Origin: Nemophila menziesii
Taxonomy: Eukaryota > Streptophyta > Magnoliopsida > Boraginales > Hydrophyllaceae
Length of the DNA stretch: 64,000 bases
Reading direction: 5' to 3'
NCBI GenBank assembly: GCA_029959085.1
Contig: JARWIR010000007.1
Span: 44,071,137-44,135,136 of the forward strand
Part shown: piece after piece, positions 33,785 to 47,218 of the stretch
Layout of the letters: every line of letters begins with the position of its first letter
Position numbering within the stretch: position 1 is the first letter of the stretch
Translations under genes and position numbers: made by a program
Notes under the pieces: generated by a model
Database searches by the model: none
The model's input: the letters and a program-made list of their open reading frames with translations, nothing else
Told to the model about the DNA's origin: nothing

Positions 33785-35267
33785 GAGGAAAATACAAATT
33801 GAAGCCAATATTCAAGTTACTTTTAAAAGTCTAGTTAGAAAAACCTACTATATAAGGCCTAGTTACACTTTTGAGTTGCATTTTTTCCAACTTTACCCTT
33901 TTCATTTTTTTCCATTAATTCGTATTTAATTCTTTTTTTTCTTTTTTATTAGTCTGATGGATCCCGTACCCATAGGTACAGACCTATGTTGGGTTTTAAG
34001 TTTTTTAAATGATTTTTTATATTATTGCACAAAGATATTTTATATTACGATTTTTTCCATTCCATGTCCATTTATAATGTGTCCAATTGTATCCAATGGG
34101 CTGTACCCAAGCTCGAGTTTTATCCATTCCATTTTGGTCCTATGTCAAACTTTCGGGATATAAGTTATTCCGTACCCTAGGGTCTATACCCTAGTACCCA
34201 AGAACAAATACAACACACATAGAAAACTGGAAAAAAAACACACGAACAAAAAAAAGAAATTTACACTAAGGACTTCACCCAAATGGTGAAGGGCTGGATC
34301 AGCTTTTTATTGCAAATAAAAAAAATACTAACTCACAACAAATAGGTTGGACCCTAAAAAAAAGTCAATTTTGAAAAACAATGAAATGGGCTGCAGAAAT
34401 CAGAATAAGTAATAATATTAAACCATAAGTAATAGGTCTGGACACAATAGGGGGTGATGACCGGAGCTATAAACTAAACAAAAAAAGTAAACAAATGGTA
34501 AGGGGTGGGGGTGATGGCCGGATCTGCAAAAGATCAGTAGTGGTCGTGGTTTGGCGTCGCTGTCGTGATGAAGGTGGAGGATTAGCAGTGGAGGTCTTGG
34601 GTTGCTACGAAGCTCTGCAGCACGGCGGTGATGATGGTGAAGGTGGGCGGCGAGCGAAGGTGGAGGTGATAATGGTGAGATGATGGGCGGCGAGATCCAG
34701 GCGCTGGTGCTGAAGCCACGAACGATGTTGTTGTTGAAGCTAGGAACCACGAGATGGTGGAGCGGCAGCGACGGCGTTCAAGAGCAGGTCTGGTGTTGGG
34801 GCGGCTTTCTTCGCTGGCTGGTGTGGTGGTCTTCGATGGTGGGAAGCTGTGAAGACGCGTCAATGGTGGGAAGGTTCGATGGTGGTGTTGGTCTCCGATG
34901 GTGGGACGGTGGGGATGGCTGGTGTGGTGGTCTTCAATGGTGGGACGATGGGGTGAAGAAGGTAGGGGAAGAGGAAGGAGGAAGGTAGAGGGGGAAGAGA
35001 GGTGTGGTGGTGGGACGGTGGGGCAGAATGGGCGACACTGGGATACTAGGAGAGAGAGGGCGGATAAGAGAGAGAGATGGGGGAGAGAATGGGATTGCAA
35101 ACCCTAATAGGCATTTAGTTTTGGGTTGGGTCATTTCACTGTGGATATAAGAGAAGCAGGGGTTATTGGTCTTTTGTTCTATTTTAGTTAGGTTAGTTGG
35201 GGAGTAGTTTAGTTTGGGCCTTATTTTATTAAGTCCCAAGTCATGGGGCCTTATTTCCTCAACCCCC
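33785..35267. mobile_element. 1.5 kb insertion with 8 bp target duplication (copy B)
   Basis: Same element as at 27,192, with TATTAATC at 33,777-33,784 and 35,268-35,275. It was carried by the A/B duplication, so this is not an independent insertion. Confidence 0.7.
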
Positions 35268-36858
35268 TATTAATCCAACAATACCACACACATGGCTATC
35301 ATAGGAAAAGAAGAAAATTTAAGAAGAGCTCATGGGTAGATGATGGGTTAAGTTGTACTTAAGCATCAATGTTCAATAAAAAAAAGACTGAGACAGTTAC
35401 CTAATGAAGTGAGACAACAGTCGAATCTAGTTACCGCAGAATTTGTCCAACTGAGACCCCACAACATATACTCAACCTGGGATTCAAGAAAATATTTGAT
35501 GATATTGTCTTCCACGTGTTTAGAAAGTTCATATGTATACATTCATTCTAGTGAGTGATCTAAAGAAACTAACCCATATTTCTTATAGAAGACGACACCA
35601 CCTTCACACTCACATAGGTGATTTTTAAAAGTTTCTACCCACAATAGATTGCCCCTCTTGAAATTTTGAAATCATCAAGAGCTATGAAGCTCAACCACAA
35701 CTTGTGTTAGTGATTTCATCGAGACTTCCTTAATAGGACCTTCATTCATTAATTTGAGGTATTTTTATTACATTCAATAATACTTTTTTTGTTGATCAAA
35801 TACCTGAAAAATAGTTCAATGGAAAAAAGACCCAATAGGAAAACATATGAAAAACGAGCATCTTGCCTTCCAAATTTCCCTATCAACAATATAGTTGCGA
35901 GAAAACGTAATGTATCATCCTCTCAATAATAATCATAATACAATAAAAAGTTGATTAATTGATTATAATTTTGATTCATGTGGATTTAAATATATATATA
36001 TAAAAAACATTTGTACTAATTTTCTAATTTTAAGACTCTGTTATAAAGATAGGATGAGGTTTATTATAATTTTATAAATCGATAAGTTATGTTGTAGACA
36101 TATCAGTATTCAAAAAGAACTTCTTAGTTAATATTTTCATTTACAAAAACTCTAGTAATCTAATATGAATTAGAAACACTTTTTATAAGTAATTTTATAT
36201 CCTTATCCTATAAACACTTTTGAATAAGTAATTCTATGTCCTCATCCTTATGTAGTTTTTTTTTATATAAAATCAGACAAATAATAGTCGTGTTTTCAAT
36301 ATTAAACCATTGTTTCTTTAACTATCCAATATATAATTTGTTAAATTTTCAATCTTTAATGTTTTATTTGGTCGTTTCCATAAACTTTTTTCTATAATAA
36401 ATAATTATTAAGAACAATATTACCACCACTAATAAACATAAACACAGCCAGTTAAGTTTTTACATAGTACTATTCATTAAATCCTTAGGTTGATATTATT
36501 TTATTATTTCAACAAGTATGGATATGATTATGTTGAAATATTTGTAGATATGTTTCATAAAATTTTAAAGTATATATCAGATTATAGTATTTGACTAATC
36601 ATCATATGGAAAAATTAATTCTTTTCATTCATTATAATTGAATAAATTTTTATGATATTGAAAAAGAAAGTTAATAATGCATGAGAATTGAATTAAAGAG
36701 GGTATGGTTGACAAAAAAAAAGAATTAAAGAGGGTATTATTAATGTAATTCAAACAATACAAACTACAATAAATTGTGTCGAAAATAAATATGAAATACA
36801 TTAGGCAGGTTAAATAAAAAGGAATCACGACATAACACATGTTTCTATTACATTGATA

Positions 36859-37470
36859 TTAACGATAATAAGTAGGTGCATTCGGAAAATTTGGATTGAC
36901 TTGAAACCCATTTTGAGAATGGGTAGTACTAGAACTTGCAAATTGATGATGCAACTGGTGTGCTGCTGCTTGGACTTGTAAATGTAGCTCCACCAATTTT
37001 GGTTGCACTATCTTAAGACCCTCCTTGTTTAGACTACTTATTGGTGCACTCCACCAATAATTATCATTGTTAAGTTGTGATATACTATCCAATTTCTTAC
37101 GACGTTCTATTTCGTGGTCGATCTGGTCGCTTAGTAATCGGAGTTGATCATTGTTAGAGCGAACATTGTAACTGCGACTCGCATGAATTCTTTCGGTTGT
37201 TTGTACTTCTAGTAATGAAAGGTTTCGAGAGTTGAACCTATCAACAACTGAAGTAATATCAGGATCCCCAAATGAATACACCTTCTTTCCTCGTGAGAAA
37301 ACAAATACGCCAATTTCAGCACCACATAAAGTGGCAATTTCACTGGCCTTTTTGAACACCCCAGCCTTTCGTTTTGAAAATGTCACGTCACGGTGACTTT
37401 CATCCTCAATTAATTGTATCGGAATTTTTCGACGACCTCTAGCCTTCTTAATCTTTGGAACAACTTCCAT
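36859..37470 (-). CDS. type I MADS-box transcription factor, copy B (intact)
   Basis: A single-exon protein of 203 residues. Residues 9-70 form a MADS domain: GRRKIPIQLIED, then FSKRKAGVFKKASEIATLCG and EIGVFVFSRGKKVYSFGDPD, with the basic helix and beta strands expected. This arrangement fits the M-alpha type I group (AGL61/AGL62-like), nuclear DNA-binding factors that act mainly in the female gametophyte and endosperm (family knowledge). No K-domain is present. The tail is His/Gln/Asn-rich and ends NAPTYYR. The start is supported by alignment with the other copies and by a TATA box 56 bp upstream. It is the best preserved of the three copies and the only one with the full tail and no disabling change. 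Confidence 0.88.
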   Translation of the reverse strand: MEVVPKIKKARGRRKIPIQLIEDESHRDVTFSKRKAGVFKKASEIATLCGAEIGVFVFSRGKKVYSFGDPDITSVVDRFNSRNLSLLEVQTTERIHASRSYNVRSNNDQLRLLSDQIDHEIERRKKLDSISQLNNDNYWWSAPISSLNKEGLKIVQPKLVELHLQVQAAAHQLHHQFASSSTTHSQNGFQVNPNFPNAPTYYR

Positions 37471-37525
37471 TGAAATAAAGATATTTTAGATGAGATAAGT
37501 GTCTTAAAGACTCACACATAAGAGG

Positions 37526-37533
37526 TATTTATA
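37526..37533 (-). promoter_or_regulatory. TATA box of MADS copy B
   Basis: TATAAATA on the minus strand, 56 bp before the start codon, as in copies A and C. Confidence 0.6.
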
Positions 37534-38639
37534 GATATTTTTATAAAATTTTGATTTTACAAAATATGGTATTAATTATATATTTTTTAACATAAGATTA
37601 CGTGAAGATAGAGATAGTATAATTTCCATTAATCTAAAAATCAATGGTATAGATAAATATATTTACAATTATAAAATAGGCATAAAATCATTTATGATTA
37701 TTAATTATATACATTGTATAATATATATCTAAAATATTATATAATAAAGTTTACTCATGTTTATCTTTTTAATATATGCTAGGTACTTAATCATTTACAA
37801 CTATCAAGTCTAAGAAAAAGCTATTGAATTAAATTTACACTGAAATACGTATTTGACAATATTTTTATAAATGATATTCTTTATCAAATCTGAATTAAAT
37901 ATGATGAATTTGATAAATAGTAAATCAATAGTTTTTTTGGTCATAAAATGTGGCATATATTAATAATTAAATTAGAATTATCCATCTCCTAAAGGAGAGA
38001 TATCGAAAAATAAATAATGTATATCTCCAAAACAAAATGAAAAATAGAAAGATAATAATGACGATAAATTTCTTACTTGATATGTTATGTCAACACGTTT
38101 TAAACCATTTTTTTAAAATTTATTGCAATAGTTTTATCTTTATTTTTATTTGTAACATGTTATACAATTACTTAATCGTATTGCAATGGTTTTAAAAAAT
38201 TGTATTTGTTATAAGAATTTATTCACTAGTAAATATCACAAGATGAAATTTAGTCTAGTGGTCATGATTAATTGATAGTCTTATATCAAACCAAGTCAAT
38301 ATAAAATATTTTTATTTTTAACTAACAATATATAGATTTATTAATGTAATAAAATCATTTCTCTAGTTAATCAAATGTGTTTTAATAATAGAAAAGATCC
38401 TTTAACCATTCCCCATAAAATAATATCATATATGGTAAGTTAAAAAACAAAATATTTTAAAAAAAATCAATCGTAATGGATTTTGAACCATTACAATAAT
38501 TTTATAAAAAATCAATACTTTAACATTAAGCAACGGGTAATAAACTCAACTCTTTGAAACGATTGTATAAAGTCTTGTGCAACTATTTTTTGCTATCTTA
38601 TAAATATTTTTAAATGTTACAATATAACCAACATATGGT

Positions 38640-39130
38640 CGTTCCTTCATACTTCGATAGGTGATTTTAAGAATGTTTATCCATCATAAACTGCCCCTCA
38701 AGGGTCTTCAGGCCATTAATGAATTTGGAATTAAACCTCATGTGTATCGGTGAGTTCATCAAATCTAGAGGAACAGCACAAGAGGATATGAACATCATTA
38801 GAAGTTAATCTCAACCGTAAATAAATGGTCGATGAATTCATTAAGGTGTCTCAACAGTAGCACCACAAAAGGGTTATAAGTCGTTAAGAGTCGAGAATTA
38901 TACTCAGTTGCACAGTTACACCTCATATGGATTGGAATGTAGTGCATCATATGTCTCTGATATGTCACATGTGATTGGAATTAAGCCCCACCCTCCTTGA
39001 CAATTTCCAGACTACTCTCTTGGTTAGACTTTTAGTAAATGAGTCGACCAAATTCTTTTTTGATCCAACAAAATCCAGTGCAATCACCATTATTTTGAAA
39101 TTTATTTACTAAAATATGTATGATGTAGAT
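38640..39130 (-). mobile_element. Ty1/copia 3' remnant (copy B)
   Basis: Duplicate of the copia remnant at 32,180, with the same SKKNLVDSFTKS motif and nearly the same bases. It borders exon 4 of paralogue 3 in the same way. Confidence 0.6.
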
Positions 39131-39134
39131 ATAT

Positions 39135-39537
39135 CTCAGTCATTTATGATCTTATTGACCTCCCCATCCATCATTTTTTAACTCTTATCCTTACAAATCT
39201 CATTTAGAAACTCTATAAGTTCCACTAAAGGCCAACTGAAAAATTGATTTCTACGATAATTTCTCTTCCTCATGCTTGAAGATTTTTTCCCCTCAAACAC
39301 CTTCTGTAGATTATTTCCTTCTTAATCATCATCCATGGATTTCTAATCTGATGAAGCATTTTTGTTTTCTTTCAGATCTTCTAAACATGAGTCAGTGGGA
39401 GGATTCCTAATCTTGTCCAGTCAAGTTTTTGCATCTTGGAGAACCTTTAAATTAAGACCAGTTCTCTCCTTCATTAACTCATGGTATTCCTTGTGGAGGC
39501 CCTCATAAGTTTCTCGACTTTTATAGCTCACTCTATA
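39135..39537 (-). pseudogene. PHD/SWIB paralogue 3, exon 4 (copy B)
   Basis: The minus strand reads TYEGLHKEYHELMKERTG and LKVLQDAKT, then TGA where paralogue 2 has CGA, then LDKIRN and a broken SWIB start. Intron 3 sequence (CTTATTTGTCTTCCTTGTGC on the minus strand) lies between this exon and the CACTA terminus at 39,587. It is the left half of the gene whose exon 3 is at 63,861-64,000. Confidence 0.8.
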
Positions 39538-39586
39538 CTGAAAAGAGAAATGCACAAGGAAGACAAATAAGGATAAGCTACTAAAT

Positions 39587-39945
39587 CACTACAACACACT
39601 GCATGTTTAGGGGATACACACATCGTTGCTAAATTCGGCGTTTTCGTCGCTAATGAGACTTAGTGCCGACATGTCGTCGCTAAGTGGTCGTCCCTAGAGA
39701 TTTGTCGGTAAGTTACCATGTTAGCGACGAAAAGTAGTAATCTCGCACCGAATTTCAGAGAAGCTTAGCGACAAAGCAAGTCGTCGCTCAGTTATATACA
39801 CAAGTCGTCCCTAAAAATTTAATAAATTTTTTCCCAAACTATTGATTTATTTTTACTTTTTTTAGTGTATAAAGTTAGCGACGATACTTAGCGACGGAAA
39901 TATCATCGCTAAGTATATAATTAATCATTTTTAAGGGTGATTTAC
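39587..39945. mobile_element. left end of the CACTA element in paralogue 3 (copy B)
   Basis: CACTACAACACACTGC follows the intron flank CTACTAAAT. It continues further than in copy A, with AGCGACGATACTTAGCGACG and ATCATCGCTAAG motifs, then passes into unrelated DNA. Its partner right terminus is at 63,830. Confidence 0.75.
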
Positions 39946-41394
39946 TTGTACCGTCTACATCCTTTAGTCCATTGCCCATAAGGTCTAACCCATCGTAAAA
40001 CTCAGAATTGCCCTTGTAACCCAATTAATGACAGTTGACTTACCAAAACTAATTCCCCAGATTCTATGCATACAATCAATCATAAAAATAGAATTTGATT
40101 ACTTATGTCGTTATATTGGATTTGTTTCAAAAATAGTTTATCATACATTGAAGTTATTAATTCTAATCAAGATGTTTTTTCAACTTATATCAAAATGTTA
40201 ATCCATATCTAAATCTCGAGTTTAATTTATTTTCTTATTTTTTATGGTGGTGTATGTTTGTGTATTAATTATTAATTGGAAAACATTTAAGTAGTACACA
40301 TATAGCCCCGGAGCAACAGAATCGATGCCTTATACAAAAATTACTTGTGAGTTTCTGCATAGCATTCCTAAGAAACCTATTGTGGTGTCTGGCCAATTGA
40401 TGCTCTTTACCGTACTCCTGTTGTTATCTTGGAAAAGGGAAACCTTACATATTATTGAATCGAGTTTTGTGGTACTAGATGATATTTATCAGCTTATCTT
40501 TACACCCCTTTTCTTGGTGATGATAGAGAAAGGGAAGCTCTGTGTATTTTAGATAGAATTTGCTAGTGATGAATATTCCATCCTAAAGGGCTCTATCTTC
40601 TCTTTTTCAAGAAAGACAAATAAAAAAACTACCTTTACTCTCAAACATAAATCAATTTTGTTTTTACTCCTTCCGAAATACACTAGGCGTAAATCTAGAG
40701 ATGTTTGCGTTGTGTATGTCCCAATTCCCATATTTTATTTTACTTCAATGTAGTTTGTTGCATCTTAATTTTTTTTTGTTTTAGTCTCTTCTCTAGGGAC
40801 TACATTCCAGAGATTCAGATAGTGATATCACATATTCTTCAACTTCCTACCAAGTTCCTGTTGTGTTTAAGTTTGTGTAATCTCATGTTTAAGTCTATTT
40901 TTATCATGTAATATAATGAGAAAAATTGTCAACATTGTTTGCTTAGAAATCTCTAATCAATTGATTTCCCGTTCTCCCCTTAATACATGAGTAATGGACC
41001 ATTTTTCTTGTTAAGTCTTTCTACATTTACATTATTATTAGGATTAATGCTCAATAAACTCATGCAGCATTATCCACTATTCCGTAAAAGACATCGTCTT
41101 TTTTACCCTCCTAAGATATCTTGAGTTTGCTTCCACTTAATGACCACAAATTACTTAACAAGATACATCAAGAAATTATAGAAAAATATCATAAAAAATA
41201 AATAGTTAATTATTTTAAATACAAAACACTGAAATGATATGCATCACACAAAGAATATAAAAAAAGAAATACAATTTGAGGTAAAGAAAAAATCACAAAA
41301 TTAAAAAAAATTGAGTTTTGAGAAAATTTTCAAAACTCAAAACAATTGAGTTAATTATCTGAAAACTCAAATTATTTTTCAAATAAAGGTAGCA
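39946..41394. other. gap; shared 200 bp block and a coding-like stretch
   Basis: 40,066-40,262 is repeated at 56,971-57,172 (TCTCGAGTTTAATTTAT, TATGGTGGTGTATGTTTG). At 40,321-40,560 the plus strand has a coding-like stretch, MPYTKITCEFLHSIPKKPIV in one frame and IDALYRTPVVILEKGNLTYY in another, which points to an old frameshifted gene fragment. I do not recognise it. The rest is AT-rich without a gene. Confidence 0.35.
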
Positions 41395-41647
41395 CACACA
41401 AACATATGGTGTATATATATATATCATATCATATCATATTTTATGATATATACTTATTTTTTGTTAATTACAAACACTAAAAAAGAACTAAAATATATCA
41501 AAAATGCAAAAATAAAGCAAAAAAGAAGAACGTTTGAGTTATGGGAAAATTAATGGAACTCAGCATCTGAGTTCTTGAAATTTTTCCATTACTCAAATTG
41601 CTCTTTTTTTGTTGCATATTTGTTCTGTAATCCACAAACATATTGTT

Positions 41648-41747
<100 letters not shown>

Positions 41748-42900
41748 TTACTTGTTATTCACAAACACTCAAAAAATTAAAATATATCAAGAATGTAAAA
41801 ATAAAGTAAAAAAGAAGAACAATATGAGTTATGGAAAAGTCCTCGGAACTCAAAATCTGAGTTTTAAGAATTTTTCAAAAACTCAAACTGCTTTTTTATG
41901 TTATATTTTTATTTAGTAATCTACAAACATATGTGATATATATTTATTGTTTGTTATTGACAAACACTAAAAAAGATCTAAAATATATTAAGAATGCAAA
42001 AAATGAATAATAATAAAAAACAGGTTATGTCAAAATTTAACAAGGACTAGTAGTGCAATATCACTCTAGTCTCTTGTATGCTCTTACAAATAAAAAAAAA
42101 ATATCAAACTATATCTTCAAATAAGTCTTAAAAAGACATAATAGACAAATATTTATACTTAAATATTCTAGGTTGCATTGTTCCTCATTATGATACTGCT
42201 AGGCCAAGTATCAATACTGTATATGAAAAATAAGTTTTAATAGATACATATATATTCATAAAATATCATGATTAATTTTTAAGCAGATATATTATAATTT
42301 TACTTTTCTCTTTTATATTGATGTTTACAGTTACACCGATATCAAATGGTTTAGAAACATGGAAGTTGTTTTGAAGATATAGAGAAGATTGATAACTACT
42401 ATAGTAAAAAAAGGCAAAAACGGAAAGAACAAAATATATGATACATTTTATGGGAGAATAAATAAGGACTGTCGTAAAGGGGAATTAAAACTAGTGTGAA
42501 AGGTTTCTTGGATATTAATCCTTATTATTATGTTTAATAAAATTATTAGAAAAATCCTGAAATTTTTCTCTTTGTATATTCCACCAATATTTTCACTGTT
42601 ATATCTAATAACATTCAAATTTCATGTTACTCCTTATCATAAAACTCCCAGTAGCATACTGCATCATTAATTGCTCTTCTGCATTTAAAGTGACTTCTTG
42701 ATTCTTCATGATGAACGTGTTATATGTTAAAAGTTAAATATTTATAATCCTAACCAAAAAAGGTAAATCTTTCGAATGATAGGTATAAAGAACTATATCA
42801 AAAACATCGTCATCATCAAACCCATGAATAATTCATTTTACAAAATCACCATCACCACTACTTGGATAGACACATTGTTTGAATATTTTACTTAATCACT

Positions 42901-43335
42901 ATGACCACTTCAATGTTATCTATAAATCCTACTCTATCGTCACCTTCTTTCTCCACTTCTTCAGCCACGCCATCATATTATTCTTCTTGTCCCAACGTTT
43001 CAACTTTTAGTCTTTTTAAAACAAAACCATTGATCATTTTGCCAAAAAGGATAAAGTCAGTGTAGATTAAATGTCTCACTTATAATACAAGTTTGTTTTT
43101 TTATAGACCATTCATTGCATCTAGTAAAATGAGCATTTCAGATTATAGAAATGAGTATGTCAATGTGAATCCCCCACCCCTGCTTATTTTTTTAGGTGAA
43201 ATTAAGGCTAGGCAATTCGCTCTCTTTCGAACCTACGCCTTTTTTCTAGTTAGTGTTTGCAGTCAGATTACTAATGAATATACCTTCTTGTCTTCAGGGT
43301 TAATTTATGATGTTCTTGTTGGGAAAATACCATGA
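42901..43335 (+). pseudogene. gene relic with a transit-peptide-like start (copy Y)
   Basis: ATG at 42,901 opens MTTSMLSINPTLSSPSFST and an STP-rich stretch ending KPLIILPKRIKSV before a stop. The second block, from 43,129, reads MSISDYRNEYVNVNPPPLLI and continues to ARQFALFRTYAFFLVSVCSQ, then TNEYTFLSSGLIYDVLVGK and a stop at 43,335. The second block is open here but frameshifted in copy X. A Ser-rich leader plus a hydrophobic tail suggests a small plastid membrane protein. The family is not recognised, and no splice pair cleanly joins the blocks. Confidence 0.4.
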
Positions 43336-44179
43336 ATTATGAGTTGAGTTTGATCAAGAGGAAGTTAAAGTTCATTAAAATTTGGCGGTTTAGTTGATTC
43401 TGTAACGAAAAATTTGTTATCTTTAAACAATTTTTTGTTCAAACACCTTGCTAGCTAGATTTTAAAAAGAATTGTAGGTTAAGATTATTTTGTTTACCAA
43501 TTCTATAAATTATAGGAATAACAATCTCTCCTATAAGGTGACTATGGCTATCCTAGCAGTATGTTAACACCACTAACGTACACCGTATGCTGGTGTGGTT
43601 TGTGTCTACATATTCCTCCTCTTTTATTCCTCTTAATTCTTCAACTTCTACACCTTTCGCTTCTTCCTTCTCTTTATTTTTTGAGAAATCCGGAGTTAAA
43701 TACCCTCATGGATCTAAAACTCCAATGACTCTATAAGATAAATATATTAACAAGGTTAAAAACAAAGTGATAAAAGACAACAAACCCACCAAACTAGTTC
43801 ACAAAACACCAAGTCCAACAAAGCACAGTTTTAAATTATTGAGTGATAAGCAAAAACCAAGAGGGATTACACCCTCAAATGCACAATGATATGTACGTGG
43901 AGGATGAGAGACTTAAACAAAGATATCAAGCAAGATATGTGCGTAAGGTAGGCAAATTTTAGAGAAATTTTGGATTATATTCTTAGTTAAAACGAAAATG
44001 ACTAATGATAAAGTCAAAATTTTATAAAAGTTTAAATAAAATAAATGAAAAATATATCATAATTAATGCAAGACCCATATGGAAGAGTGTGGATTTTTTG
44101 GAATTAAAATAAAGTTTAAGTTCATATGTTGGATTGTATTGACAAAGCAATATTATGAAGGATAGATAATATCAAAAGT

Positions 44180-47100
44180 AAGCACGACTTCTTTTTCTTC
44201 CATGTATATGCACGAAACCATCCAGATTCAAGGAGACCTTTATGGATCACTTTGAGGGACTAGGGTCAAATGACACAATGCAACTCACGGTGTATACTAG
44301 GGAACTTTGGTGAAATAATGGATATTCATGTGAGATTAAGATGTACTAATATGGATCAGTGAGTCAGGGATATGATCAAGCATGTAAATAATCTAGAATT
44401 AACACATACACACACATATATATTTATATATGCCTTACCATGACCCATATTATACCTAAACAAATAGAGCTTCTAGGGTCTAGATGAGAGCAACTAGACT
44501 TGATTGATAATTGGTGAATAAAGAGGAGGGGCTACACCAGTTCCTATTGTGTAACCTCACAATTCAACCACCTGGCATGTCAGATCACTGTTGTGTAGTA
44601 ATGGAATTTGTAAATGAAGTCAGGAGAAAACTAAGCCCATTTAAGTTCAATGAAGCTTGGACTACACATCTAGATTTTGAACAGATAGTGACAGGGACAT
44701 AAAGCCCTTGTATACAAGGGTCACCTATTTCAGATTAATAACTAAGTTGAAGCTTCTCAAGTTGAAAATCAAAGTGTTCAACCAAAAATATTTTAAGAAG
44801 ATCTTTGAGAATATTAATACTATACAAGAAGATGTACATACAATAAAAATGTAATGAATTGGGGTGATAGTAGGCCTGAGCTACTTGTGCAGGATTATGC
44901 TCTATTACATAATGTCATTGAGGCATTCTTACTCGAAGGATCAAATAAAAGGACCACAATTTAAGGTATTATGGCTTGATAAGGGGGAGAAAACAATGTC
45001 CACTCTCACAAGATGATGAAAGGCAATAAAGTAATAAACACTATAAAATCCATCTAAAATTCTCAAGGGGTACATATAATAGATGCGGATAATAGAACAG
45101 AGGAATTCATCACTTACTATGCTCATCTGATTGGTACACCAAGAGAACCAGATGAATATTATGTCTCCTAGCTCAACCATGAGATATGTCCAAAGAAAAT
45201 AAGTAATGAAAAGGCTAATGATCTCATCTAATCCATCATAGATGAAGAAAATAATAATGCAATGTTTGATATACATAGCGACAAGGCTGCAGATATAGAA
45301 AGATATTCATCCAGATTTTTAAAGAAGACTTGGCATATATATGTGAAGTAGTCAAGAGTGCTCTCAATGATAGACATATATTGAAAGAAATTAATACAAC
45401 CATTATATAATTGATCCCTAAGGTACACAACTCGGCTGTTGTTAACAATTCTAGACCAATTGCACGCTGTAAACTTTGTACAAGTGCATTTCCAAAAATC
45501 TTCCTCAAAGACGAAAAAAGGACATCAGACATCTTGATTTCACAAAATTATTTTATCATCTAGACACAAACCTATTATGAATCTATGTGTACATGAAGCT
45601 CAATTTACGTTCATACCAAGATTCTCGATTACTAAAAGTATTTTTTTATTGCACGAGGTTGTTCACCATATTAAGAAAAAGAAGAACTTCTAACCAAAAT
45701 CACGCGACTATCAGAGCGGATATTTCTATAGCCTATGAAAGGGTTGAACTGAAATTCCTCGAAGCCTTGCTTTATAACTAGGTTTCCATAATAGGTGGCT
45801 AATATGTATCATGAATTGCGTATGAAGCATTTCATTTTATGTTTTAATTAATGAGAAGGCATGTCCTATTAAAAAACCGACCAAGGGTCTTCTCCAAGGA
45901 GATACCCTATCCCCTATCTATTCGGTATTTAACACATTCCTTATTCTCTTTTATCTTATAAAAGAAAAGAAGTAGGGTACTCATAGGATTTTGGGTTGCG
46001 AGGGAAACTCCTATAGTAAGTTAGTAACTCATGTTCTATTTTCAAATGACACTCTTTTCTTCCTTGAAGTAAATGAAAATAATTTTCTAATGTTTAGCAA
46101 CATTCTACATCAATATGGAATGGCATTGAGTTAAGTTATTAACTTAAATAAGAGAGGTGTCTATTATTTAAAAAAATATACACCTCCTCGCATAAAAACC
46201 ACCCTTTCTAGGGTATTAAATGTGCAGCACTTAATTGATCGGGAAAAGTACTCAAGTCTCCCTCCCGATTAGGAAAGATTCTAAGGTCAAATCCCTGGAC
46301 TGGCTAATTGAAAAAGTGAGAAAATATGGAGACTTGGCATAATTCCTTTATTTCTGATAGCGGAAAGGAAGTATTATTAAAGTTGGACATAGATTATATA
46401 CCTAATCATCTCTTAATGGTCTTTTTGATCCCAAAAAAAGTAGGATCACACCTTGCTTCACTAGTGGAGAATTTATTTTGAGATATAAAAGAAGGAAAAA
46501 GATTCATTGGGTTTCCTAGGATGTTATTTCCAAACCCAAGGAAGACGTAGGTCATGATCATAAAGACTTTAACCTAATAAATATCTCATTAATCGCCTCT
46601 AACGCGTAAAATATTTTTCATCTCCAACATTCCATCCTCTTTTAAGTACTTAGATGAAAATATTTTCCAAATACTAAATTCCTAGAAACTAGTATTGTAA
46701 CTAACACTTCTTGGGGTTGGAAGAAGCTCTTGATTGGAAGAGATGTCATAAAAAAATATTATGTCATTCGTTGGAAATGAATTCTCCATTCGTATACGGA
46801 ATGACATCTGAAACTTAATAATAAAAATATAGTGAATGCTTATAATAGTAATCTTATAAATGTTCATGAATTAATCAGCAAAAATGAAAAAGTGTGGAAT
46901 ATGGAGGTCGTGAGATATCACCACCTAGTAAAGTTAATACATTAGCTATTGTCACATGCCTCACTTTGAATTAAATTGTTATATAATGCTGGAAGAGCGG
47001 AGTTGATAAAAACAGTTCTTGTTAGTAAAATTTTATTTTGGTGTAGGACTTTCTTGCTTCCAAAGTAGGCCATTTACAAATTGAATCAGAAAATGTCCAG

Positions 47101-47218
47101 TTTTTTGTGGAAGGGCAATTTGCATGGAGCTCAGGGTGCAAAGATAGCCTGGAAGTATATTTGTTCTAGCAAAGAATCTGGAGGCCTAGATATTCCCAAC
47201 ATAAAGAACATGAATAGA
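44180..47218 (+). pseudogene. decayed LINE (L1-type) endonuclease/RT region (copy Y)
   Basis: Plus-strand blocks in LINE order. End of endonuclease: PPGMSDHCCVVMEF and SPFKFNEAW at 44,560-44,680. RT start: AMFDIHSDKAADIERYSSRF and LKKTWHIYV at about 45,260-45,345. A palm-like stretch, LFSNDTLFFLEVNENN, at about 46,035-46,090, where the usual FADD is altered to FSND. The later region: YNAGRAELIKTVLVSKILFW, SSFLWKGNLHGAQGAKIAWK and SKESGGLDIPNIKNMN at about 46,985-47,215. Stops and frameshifts are frequent, so it is dead. It is cut at its 3' side by the next insertion. Confidence 0.7.

Larger units (their letters stand above)
33417..39960. repeat. tandem duplication copy B
   Basis: Second copy of the 6.6 kb unit. 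It has an intact MADS gene and a fuller CACTA left end. Differences from A include a ~22 bp duplication at about 36,704-36,735, no 147 bp insertion in the MADS gene, and a ~30 bp insertion within the CACTA end at about 39,737. Confidence 0.9.

Noticed and set aside
33957..34163. 68-residue frame shared by both 1.5 kb elements
   Set aside because: It lies in the AT-rich left half of a non-autonomous element with no motif; the equivalent in copy A (about 27,370) starts from a changed codon.
44941..45532. Minus-strand frames of 66-111 residues
   Set aside because: They lie opposite the LINE RT region, which has recognisable motifs on the plus strand; no family on the minus strand.
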